Shown here one piece after another: positions 56,409-64,000 of a DNA stretch of 64,000 nucleotides. The DNA is from Ascochyta rabiei (Eukaryota; Ascomycota; Dothideomycetes; Pleosporales; Didymellaceae): contig NC_082408.1 of NCBI RefSeq assembly GCF_004011695.2, forward strand, positions 543,501 through 607,500, written 5' to 3'. The position numbers and the translations under genes are program-made. Each line of letters begins with the position of its first letter. Positions within the stretch are counted from its first letter, which is position 1. The notes below the pieces were generated by a model, which worked only from the letters and a program-made list of their open reading frames with translations, ran no database searches and had not been told where the DNA came from.

Positions 56409-57044
56409 GATAAGGAGTTTTGCAGAAGTTGTGTAGTGTCAGAGGGAGGGAGAGGAGTCCCACTGGGAGGAAATTGAGATTCTGCGTATTTTCAAGCTGT
56501 TGCAATCGTCGAAGTTACACAACAACATCCCGAAGAAGTGTCTCGCAGGTGCAAAAGTGGGGCGTTGTCGCGTTGTCCCATGATGACGGATGCGTGGAGC
56601 GCCGGCACAAGCTGCCGACATCGGCTGCACTTGCCTCAGCTTGATGAAGAGAATTATGTAAAGCTCAGGATAACATTAACATCTTGCAAGCGACGATCGT
56701 GAATGAGAATCCATACGGCGAGGAAGAAAGAAAGAAATCTCCTCGGAAGACAGCCGAACGGTACTGCCCAGCTATGCCTGCGCCACGTCTATGCCTGTTC
56801 AGGACAGCTCAGCCTTGCTTGGCTGACGCTTGTGATCGATTCAATTGGAAACAACACCACAGAAATCGACGATCATCACCGTGGTAGACTAACGGGTACA
56901 GCTTAGGCCTCCAACGTTAAGGCTGTGTAAGGCGTGCCTACCAAACGTAGGCCAAGACGATAATGCTTTGCGCAACAAAACAAGTATATAGCCCGGCTTC
57001 GCTGACCTGAAAGTGCACATCAAACGTTTCACATACTGATAAAC
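56409..57044. promoter_or_regulatory. Divergent promoter region
   Basis: Between the DUF1593 gene and the coiled-coil gene. A TATA-like tatata occurs near 56985-56992, about 55 bp before the coiled-coil ATG. No gene seen. Confidence 0.5.
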
Positions 57045-58172
57045 ATGATGACATCAATTCAACCAAAGGTCCACGAAGCTGCTTCTCAGCACGCGCAGAT
57101 TATTCAAGGTCTCTCGGAAACAGACCAAGCGCCATCTCAGCTGCAGCAGCAAGATGCTTACCTGAAAGATCTCAAAACACAAGAGGCACACACCTCGAAG
57201 CGCGTAGAAGAGCTTCGGAAAAAGACAGGCCTCGAGCTGGAGGACCATAAGAAGTATTCCGAATCAACGTTTCGCCGTATGGCTCACAAAGCATCTGGTC
57301 GTAAGGAACGCTTCGCCGAGAAAGCAGCCAAAGAGGAGCGCGAATACTTCGATGCCATCCAAGAGCAGAAAACTGCTGAGGACGAGCTGGCCTATGTCAG
57401 GCAGCTGAAGGCTGAAGCCGAAGTGCAAAGGCAGAAGTTCGACAGCGATACGTCTCGCCACAACCAGCTCCAGCAACAGCTCAATCAGCTCTACAACTCC
57501 ATTTTCGCCGGCCAAACACCCGAGTTTCCGGAAGAAGACCGCAAGGAGGAGGCTTGTAATGTTGCGTCTCAGCATGTTCAGTCCATCCATCAGGAACTGG
57601 AACACGAACGTCACGTACAGTTCTTGCTACGCCAAACGAGCACCAAGCTCAGTGAAGCGCGCAGCCACCTCGACGATGCACATGGCATGTCGCAATGGGA
57701 TATGTTTGGTGGAGGCACCATAGCCTCGATGCAAAAGCGCAGCCTGCTTGAGCGCGCTGAGAGCAGCATCTCGCAAGTCCGGATGCTGCAGCAGCAATTG
57801 CAGCAAGTCGCGCCGCACCTTCCCAACCTGGGTCAGCTCAACATCGCGTCTGGCAGTATTTGGGGGGACGTGGTGTTCGACAACATCTTCAGTGATATGG
57901 AAATGCATGACAAGATCAAGGATTCGGAGGCGCAGGTCGACAGGGCTGGGCACAAGTGTGGAGATCTGGTCAGGGAGAGCGAGCAGAGGGAGCAGAGGCT
58001 TTTGGGTAGCGTGAAAGCCGCGAATGAGAAGCTGAAGGAGGCGCGGATCGAGCTTCAGAGGACGAGAGAGACAGTGTTCACAGGCGTGTTGGAGGGTAAC
58101 ACAGGCGGTTACCAGCCACCAGCAGCTGCACCGCCAGGTTATGATGCTGCACCGCCATCCTACACAATTTGA
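57045..58172 (+). CDS. Coiled-coil protein of unknown function
   Basis: Single exon, 375 residues; ATG at 57045, with a second in-frame ATG immediately after. Nearly the whole protein is helical and charged, with heptad patterns from residues 30-210 (ELRKKTGLELEDHKKY, EKAAKEEREYFDAIQEQK) and again at 285-355. A central break near 220-270 contains WDMFGGGTIASMQKRS and SGSIWGDVVFDNIF. The C-terminus is Pro/Gly/Ala/Tyr-rich (PPGYDAAPPSY), like a WW- or actin-adaptor ligand. I recognise the layout from other fungal genomes but know no assigned role; a scaffold is likely. Confidence 0.85.
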   Translation: MMTSIQPKVHEAASQHAQIIQGLSETDQAPSQLQQQDAYLKDLKTQEAHTSKRVEELRKKTGLELEDHKKYSESTFRRMAHKASGRKERFAEKAAKEEREYFDAIQEQKTAEDELAYVRQLKAEAEVQRQKFDSDTSRHNQLQQQLNQLYNSIFAGQTPEFPEEDRKEEACNVASQHVQSIHQELEHERHVQFLLRQTSTKLSEARSHLDDAHGMSQWDMFGGGTIASMQKRSLLERAESSISQVRMLQQQLQQVAPHLPNLGQLNIASGSIWGDVVFDNIFSDMEMHDKIKDSEAQVDRAGHKCGDLVRESEQREQRLLGSVKAANEKLKEARIELQRTRETVFTGVLEGNTGGYQPPAAAPPGYDAAPPSYTI

Positions 58173-58604
58173 GCTTCGATGTGGTACCATGGAGTTTAGT
58201 TATTGAAAGTAGATGTAATGCGGTTTCCCCTTGTTAGCTCTGTCTGCCAGCCAGCCACACAGCTTAATGTCCCGTGCTAGAGACCAAAGGTCCGTTCTGC
58301 GCTACCAGCAGTTTATTTGTTCACCCACATTCCAACACAATTCCATGTTTGACCCTAGCAATAGACTGGACGAGTGACGATGAGCGCTGCGATTTTAGTT
58401 TATAGCGGAGGGACGATAACGATAGCGAAACCATGGTGTTGCAGTCCGTGCTCGATGACCGCATCTTTGCTGACAGCGTGCTGCAAGGACACGCATGCAT
58501 TCGCGCGGAACCAGCTCTCAAAACCTGGCAGACGTCCACACACAAGATCAGTATGTCAGGTCGTCAGGTCCTAGAACCTAGTCTTTGAAATCAGCGCACA
58601 CGCC
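58173..58604. other. Intergenic region
   Basis: Spacer between tandem genes. No gene seen. Confidence 0.5.
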
Positions 58605-59576
58605 ATGGACCCCCTCCTCTCTGTCGCAGACGATGCCATTGCTCAGTCGCGGACGCCCACGCCCACGCCTACCCCACCCACCCCTCCAGGTCGCCTCTGG
58701 GCCATCGGCGACATCCACCTCTCCTTCAAAGGCAACCGCGAGGCTCTTGAGAAGCTAGAACCGCGAGCGAACGACGGCCTTATTCTCTGCGGTGATGTAG
58801 GCGAAAGCGCCGACAACTGCAGACAAGCCTTCGAGAAGGCCACGGCATGCTTCAGGCGCGTCTTCTGGGTCCCTGGCAACCACGAGCTCTACACACTACC
58901 TTCGCAAAAAGACCACGGTCTGCGTGGCGAGAAAAAGTACATGGAGTGTGTCGCCATTGCTCGGGAACATGGCGTCTGGACTCCAGAAGACGAGTTTACG
59001 CTATGGGACGGCGAAGGCGGGCCGGCACTTATCGCGCCCATCTTCACGCTGTACGACTACAGCTTCCGGCCCGAGGGAGTGGATTTGAAGGATGCGCTGG
59101 ACTGGGCGAGGGAGAAGGACATTGAAGCTACGGATGAGCATCTTCTGCACCCGGACCCGTATGCAAGCCGTATCGAGTGGTGCAATGCACTTGTTGCGAA
59201 AACGGAGAAGAAGCTACAGGCCGCCATCGCATCACACCCCGACACGCCCCTCATCATCATCAACCACTGGCCGCTGCGCCAGGATTTGGTGAAGCTACCT
59301 CGCATACCACGCTTCTCGCTCTGGTGCGGCACTAAGAAGACGGAGGATTGGCACACCAAATTCAATGCGAAGGTCGTTGTCAGCGGGCACCTTCACATTC
59401 GACGTACAGACTGGATCGACGACACCAGATTCGAGGAAGTAAGCCTGGGCTACCCACGACAGTGGCAGGAGTGCCAAGAACGAGGGCTCGATATCAACGA
59501 CCTGCTGCGTGAGATTCTGCCGGGGCCTATGATGCCTGAGGGCAAAACAGAGACGGTGTGGAGAAGGTACGGCTAA
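58605..59576 (+). CDS. Calcineurin-like metallophosphoesterase
   Basis: Single exon, 323 residues from the ATG at 58605. After a Thr-Pro repeat (TPTPTPTPPTPP) the protein shows all metal-site motifs of the superfamily: GDIHLSF, GDVGE, GNHELY, then NHWPLR and GHLHIR. Helices between them (DALDWAREKDIEATDEHLL) form the family's cap-like region. It hydrolyses phosphomonoesters or diesters, with two metal ions bound by the listed Asp, His and Asn residues; the actual substrate is not deducible. The length is close to that of small fungal and bacterial phosphoesterases of this type. No signal peptide or membrane segment, so cytosolic. Confidence 0.93.
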   Translation: MDPLLSVADDAIAQSRTPTPTPTPPTPPGRLWAIGDIHLSFKGNREALEKLEPRANDGLILCGDVGESADNCRQAFEKATACFRRVFWVPGNHELYTLPSQKDHGLRGEKKYMECVAIAREHGVWTPEDEFTLWDGEGGPALIAPIFTLYDYSFRPEGVDLKDALDWAREKDIEATDEHLLHPDPYASRIEWCNALVAKTEKKLQAAIASHPDTPLIIINHWPLRQDLVKLPRIPRFSLWCGTKKTEDWHTKFNAKVVVSGHLHIRRTDWIDDTRFEEVSLGYPRQWQECQERGLDINDLLREILPGPMMPEGKTETVWRRYG

Positions 59577-60274
59577 GGCTGGCTACGCGAGTACGAGCTA
59601 CGGGAACCCGTGTTGCTTGTCAATCAGCCGGAACATATTATTTCTGTTTCAAGAGCGCAACCTGAAATCAGTCTCCAATCGCTGTCGACGCAACTCCCAC
59701 GTTTGAGTTTACTTCGCACCTCCCGTGTTCGACCCCTTACAACACGTGTGCACCTTCCCTATTGGTTGCAGACTAGCGTCTGTTCGCCGGCCAGAACTTC
59801 GACAATCTGCTCCCACGCCGGGTAACGATCCCGGCTCCATTCTATCATTACAACGCAGGCCCGTGACCTGCCAACTTCGATATTAAGCAGGCTGATCTTT
59901 CGGGAGCATTTCCCAGAGCAGGTGTTTGCACGCGCACATAAGGTGCAGCCAATCACCCCCAACCTTTATGGCCACGTGCGTTGCCTGCATGCCCCTACAT
60001 GCATATGACAGCGGGAGCAACGCCAAGAAGGGAGCTGCTAGATGCTGCAGCCATGCACCGAAGAGCGTGTCGTCTTGCAAGAAAGTCGACAACAGACCTA
60101 CGAGAGCATAAGACCTGAGACGGCTCTCGTGAACACGAAGATGCAGCCAGCTCTTGCCCAAGCTCCTGGCCATCTGAGTCGTGGTTGATTGCTGATCCAC
60201 ATTATCGCCGACGAGTTTCCCTTCACTGTATAAAACAAGACAAGAGAATCCTCGTCCACCAAACAACATCCAAA
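59577..60274. promoter_or_regulatory. Upstream region of the NLP gene
   Basis: A TATAAA at 60229-60234, 41 bp before the NLP ATG, is the best candidate core-promoter element. No gene seen. Confidence 0.55.
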
Positions 60275-61092
60275 ATGCTCTTCAAGCTTCCTTCCCTGGC
60301 TATCCAGCTCCTCGCAGCTGCGGCGTACGTCTCTGCTCTTCCCACTGGGCTCGAGAAGCGAGCAGTCATCGACCACGATGCAGTCGTTGGCTTCCCTGAA
60401 ACCGTGCCGTCTGGTATTGTAGGAACCTTGATGCTAAAGTACAAGCCGTACTTGGAGGTCTTCAATGGCTGTGTTCCATTCCCTGCCGTTGACTCTGCAG
60501 GAAATACTGGGTAAATCGGCCTGCTCACCTCGATGATATACAGTTATTGACATACATGCAGTGGCGGACTCGCAACAACGGGTAGCTCAAATGGTGACTG
60601 TTCTTCTTCCACTGGCCAAGTATACGCTCGTGCCGGCACGTACAGTGGCAAATTCGGCTTCATGTACAGCTGGTACATGCCCAAGGACTCTCCCTCAGCC
60701 GGTCTCGGCCACCGCCACGATTGGGAGAACATTGTCGTCTGGCTTTCTGCTGAATCTACATCTGCTAATGTCACTGGTGTGGCTATCTCTGCCCATGGAG
60801 GCTACCAGAAAGAAGCCTCCCCGCCCTTCCAGGGTACTAGCCCGAAAATCGGATACATCAGCTACTACCCGGTCAACCACCAGCTGATTTCTACGAGCAC
60901 CCTTGGCGGTCAGCAGCCGCTCATTGCTTGGGAGAGCATGACTGCTGCAGCGAGGACGGCTATCGAGAACACTGTATGTCAGATTCCGCCCTTCTTTGTT
61001 TAATACTCATGCGTGTCCAGGACTTCGGCGCGGCCACACCTAGCTTCAGGGACAGTAACTTCCAAAGCTACCTTGCTGATGCTTACTTCTGA
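60275..61092 (+). CDS. Necrosis- and ethylene-inducing-like protein (NLP/NPP1), secreted
   Basis: Protein of 239 residues from exons 60275-60510, 60562-60973 and 61021-61092 (introns 51 and 47 nt), no breaks. The N-terminus is a signal peptide (hydrophobic residues 5-20) followed by a Lys-Arg pro-site. The NPP1 domain holds the central heptapeptide motif GHRHDWE in full, which binds the metal ion and plant glycosyl-inositol-phosphoceramide sphingolipids in characterised type 1 members. Two cysteines (near residues 68 and 88) suit the single disulphide of type 1 NLPs. Such proteins act in the plant apoplast; some kill dicot cells, others are non-toxic immune elicitors, and sequence alone does not tell which. 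Good evidence for a plant-associated lifestyle. Confidence 0.94.
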
Positions 61093-62115
61093 ACAAGATT
61101 TTTTCCGTAGTGGCCCGCCTAGCGACAGTGCTTGACGTTGCGTATACTGGGACATGTCGCGAATAATGAACATCCTTACTCTACTCGCTTTGACTACTCC
61201 TTCATACACAGAATTTTTTTCTCATTGCATCTGCGTGAATGTTTTATTGTCCGTCTTGTTGTGTATCTTCAGTCTGCTACCCGATCGCGGTTCTTCATCG
61301 GGAGTTCGCATACACAACCCCGAGTATATCACGATTGTCCTCTCTCAAATGTCGACATTACTCGGTGTCGTTGCAACGTACAGCTTGATCGCTTACTTCG
61401 CTTGTGTCATAGCAGGATTCGGTGATTGCTTGGAAGCGACCAAGCTCACCAGAAACAGCTTGACAAGCAGCTCGAGGGTGATTTCTACCAAACTCAAGAC
61501 GGAGCGTTGCTACTTAAGATGGGTATTGCTAGTAGAATTGAGAGTGGCCGTATCTATACTCAGGCTTTTGCGTTCGTATATACGCATCTACGATGTCAGT
61601 AGTCCATGCACAGCAGCCTACTGGACAGAACTGACGCGCTGCAGAACATTAGGTGATTCACGAGGTATGAGATTATATGTTCATCGGATCAGCAAGGTTT
61701 CAGGAGAGAGTCAACGTGGTATACCGACATGAATCGAACCTTTGCAATCATCCCGAGCGATCTTCGAGCGCATCACTACAAAAATTACTCGAACCAAAAA
61801 AGACAGTGAAAGCACTTCCGCAATGCATCACTGTACATGCTATCGTCAGGATGCCTCCAGCGCCGGTGCACAGACGCCGCGCGCGCTGGTGTCGGTGCAG
61901 TACATCAACGCCACAAGTTTCGAGCTGGACCGCAACAACTGCATTGGAATCGTATCAACCGAGCTGTTCATCACTTGTCTATTCTTGTTCTCGCAATATT
62001 TGTGTTTTGTCCTTCACCACTGTCTTTACACATATTGTACATTGTTCACATCTGTTCAACTACGCCGACGACCGTCTTCAATATCGCCGCTCGAGAACAT
62101 CCTTGTCGCGACAGC
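61093..62115. other. Intergenic region
   Basis: Between the NLP and the last family gene. A plus-strand frame at 61154-61732 contains hydrophobic stretches but no family pattern and is not called. A tRNA-like TTCGATT near 61732-61740 was tested and rejected. Confidence 0.5.
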
Positions 62116-64000
62116 ATGTCATTTCCTTCAGCTAGTTCGGGTGTTGGCCATGGTCGTCCCACATCCACGACGCCCGATCAGCACGTCAGTAACTTCGCGT
62201 CTCCTCAAACGTCCGTCGGCTTCCAAGATCAGCGTCTTCACCACGAGACACCCTATGATCAGTATACACCAGCTGCGCAGTTCGGTAATGATCATGACTA
62301 TCAACCATATGTGCCTCAACACGACATGGGAAGCGCGTGGAACGCTGGATTATCTGGCTTTGACAGTTCTTCAGAGGATCCTCTCGCCCGCCTTCTCGAT
62401 GCAACCGGTGCAACTACACATTTCCCTGCTTCTGTCGTCAACGAAGCGCAACACAGACCCGCCGCTGGCTCTGCACTCGACATCAGCACAGGGTTTGCAT
62501 CCTTGAACCCTTCGACCGTACCAGTCCAGCCAGAATTCGATGCTGGACAGCTGAACTTCGGTCCCCGCTTCTCAATACCGGTCGACAATGCCTTTGCTCA
62601 GGAAGTCGATCCCCATTCGCTCTTCGACAGCTCCGGTGCAGATTCAGGCTCAGCAGTTCATGCTGCCCTGTCCAAGCGGGAGCCGTTCCACAGGTTCTTT
62701 GCCGGTGAAGATCCGCTACACTGGGCAAGATCCGCATTCCATCTTGGACTTGCGGCCCCGCCTCGCCAGTGTTCAATTCAGATCGGAGGCGAATTGATCA
62801 ACTTTTGGCTACCGACCCAGAAGGATTACAATGAGTGGGACTTAGCCGATGTCTCTTATCTCATGCAACGTTGCGACACTTTGAGGATTGAAGTGAATTG
62901 GCAGGCTTTGGACACTTACGGCTTTCAAGTTCGACCATTGGTGGGATTTACTCCGATGGGAGGGTATGACTATCGACCAGTTGCACAGCATCTCCCTCGG
63001 CCAGCTCCTCTGCAAGTCCCAGCTGGCAACCCCAGTCCACTCCAGGGCCTCCAAGTGCCGCTCATGCACTTCCCTCAACCTTTGGAACAGAACACGGTAC
63101 CCCAGCAGCCTCAGATGGCGCAGCAAAATCAGCAGCACGTTCAGGTATCACCATTGAATCATGGTCACTCCCAGGTCGTACAGCCTCATGGAGCTTCAAA
63201 CGCTCCATCGCAGAGCCAAGATGCAACGCACAGCTATCAGGTTGTGCCAACTGCGCTGCCCCAACAGTCTCATACAGTACCTGCTCCACGGCAGGAGAAG
63301 AAGCGTAAGGCTCGCAAGCGTAAAGTTCACAATGCCCACGCCATGATGCAGCCTTCAGGCAATGTGAAGAAGGCTGCTGATGCTATTATCGAACTGCCTA
63401 CGGCGGACGATCGCAGGCAGCACCAGAGGAATCTTGAGATGGCTTGGTGGGATCCCAAAGTCGACAACAGCACCGTTCCCGAGACCGACGAGGATCAACA
63501 CGCCTACGTGAAGATCCTGAAGGAGGCCATGCTGGACACCAGTCAAGCCAAGGACTCACAAGAGCCAAACACGTCCTTCACCAAGCGCTGGTCAGCGGCA
63601 GCTCTGACCATACATGGCTATCCGATAGCGACAGCGGAGATGGAAGCCACCTGCTGGGACCTCGTCGAGATGACTGTGAAACTACACAAGGACGGACCCG
63701 GGTTCCTCAAAGTCCACGACCAGCGACTCCAAGACAAGCTCGAAGCGGAGCAAGACCTGACGTTCCAGCAGCGCATCGACACCATGGTCACAGTCATGCT
63801 TCTCTCCAAGGCTAGAGTTGACAAATTGCTGAAGCACGAGAATCTTGGAAGCTTTGTCGGGCATCCTATGGATATCTTGAAGTCGACGCTGGGGAACCGT
63901 GGGCACAACATCAGGCGTAAAGATCAGAACCAGCGAGGTAAGAGGGCGCAGAAGGAGGATGCAGAGCGCGCCGCTGCCGCTGCCGCTGGTTCTGGTGTTG
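62116..64000 (+). CDS. Unknown-function paralogous family protein, member 4 (intronless core; 3' end outside window)
   Basis: Open without interruption from the ATG at 62116 to the window end (628 codons). The N-terminal half is Gln/Pro/His-rich, with a short folded-looking part near residues 200-270 (FWLPTQKDYNEWDLADVSYL). The Lys/Arg run EKKRKARKRKVHNAH near 395-410 is a strong nuclear-localisation candidate. The family core is at about 440-590: NTSFTKRW, MEATCWDLV, KLHKDGPG, LTFQQRI and LLSKARVDKLL, closest to the 53.8 kb member. It ends in a Lys/Arg-rich then Ala-rich stretch at the window edge. No catalytic motif is seen. Confidence 0.88.
   Translation, partial: MSFPSASSGVGHGRPTSTTPDQHVSNFASPQTSVGFQDQRLHHETPYDQYTPAAQFGNDHDYQPYVPQHDMGSAWNAGLSGFDSSSEDPLARLLDATGATTHFPASVVNEAQHRPAAGSALDISTGFASLNPSTVPVQPEFDAGQLNFGPRFSIPVDNAFAQEVDPHSLFDSSGADSGSAVHAALSKREPFHRFFAGEDPLHWARSAFHLGLAAPPRQCSIQIGGELINFWLPTQKDYNEWDLADVSYLMQRCDTLRIEVNWQALDTYGFQVRPLVGFTPMGGYDYRPVAQHLPRPAPLQVPAGNPSPLQGLQVPLMHFPQPLEQNTVPQQPQMAQQNQQHVQVSPLNHGHSQVVQPHGASNAPSQSQDATHSYQVVPTALPQQSHTVPAPRQEKKRKARKRKVHNAHAMMQPSGNVKKAADAIIELPTADDRRQHQRNLEMAWWDPKVDNSTVPETDEDQHAYVKILKEAMLDTSQAKDSQEPNTSFTKRWSAAALTIHGYPIATAEMEATCWDLVEMTVKLHKDGPGFLKVHDQRLQDKLEAEQDLTFQQRIDTMVTVMLLSKARVDKLLKHENLGSFVGHPMDILKSTLGNRGHNIRRKDQNQRGKRAQKEDAERAAAAAAGSGV

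Noticed and set aside
61154..61732. 192-codon frame with hydrophobic segments
   Set aside because: Hydrophobic runs come from T-rich DNA; no conserved pattern or plausible promoter.
61700..61790. tRNA-like T-arm (GGTTCGATTC on the minus strand)
   Set aside because: The flanking bases do not form a T stem, and no D arm or anticodon arm could be folded.
1..64000. Secondary-metabolite cluster or CRISPR array
   Set aside because: No polyketide, peptide or terpene synthase genes; no array of spaced direct repeats.

Overview
This is a gene-dense nuclear window from a filamentous ascomycete. Three things point there: most coding genes carry 47-75 nt introns with GTRNGT donors, CTRAC-like branch sites and YAG acceptors; two transposon relics are saturated with TA dinucleotides and nearly free of CpA, the mark of repeat-induced point mutation (RIP); and several proteins belong to typical fungal families (Zn2Cys6 regulator, S28 peptidase, NLP, rhodopsin-like membrane protein). 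The gene repertoire suggests Dothideomycetes, probably Pleosporales, but that is inference.

Layout. 0-4.4 kb: an M28 metallopeptidase cut by the left edge and a tandem RING-like protein. 4.56-6.69 kb: a RIP-degraded Fot1/pogo DNA transposon with 45-nt inverted ends and TA target duplications. 7.6-12.2 kb: three lineage-type proteins of unknown function. 12.8-19.5 kb: a large membrane-anchored amidohydrolase, a conserved membrane-associated protein and an F-box-like protein. 19.5-21.9 kb: gene-poor, with a near-perfect 22-bp hairpin. 21.9-30.7 kb: an unknown family protein, two unknowns, a mitochondrial complex I assembly factor (NDUFAF3/Mth938) and an F-box-like protein. 31.6-33.9 kb: two decaying genes, a rhodopsin-like membrane protein and an unknown. 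34.5-47.1 kb: a housekeeping block with an oxysterol-binding protein, nicotinamidase, cytochrome c oxidase subunit IV, the KEOPS subunit Cgi121, a Zn2Cys6 transcription factor with a very long Ser/Asn tract, and a secreted S28 serine peptidase. 47.63-50.87 kb: a RIP-degraded PIF/Harbinger element. 51.2-64 kb: two more members of the unknown family, a DUF1593 nucleoside-hydrolase-like protein, a coiled-coil protein, a calcineurin-like phosphoesterase and a secreted NLP (necrosis- and ethylene-inducing-peptide-like) effector.

The most interesting observation is a dispersed paralogous family of unknown function with four members here (at 7.6, 21.9, 53.8 and 62.1 kb). They share a core of about 130 residues with an H-x2-G motif, an F-x2-R motif and an S-K motif. 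Two members are interrupted by introns at exactly matching positions and two are intronless in the core.

The genes do not form an obvious pathway or secondary-metabolite cluster. The core-metabolism genes (COX4, NDUFAF3, nicotinamidase, Cgi121, OSBP) are independent housekeeping functions. The accessory functions (NLP, family members, F-box-like genes, pseudogenes) lie near the transposon relics and gene-poor stretches.
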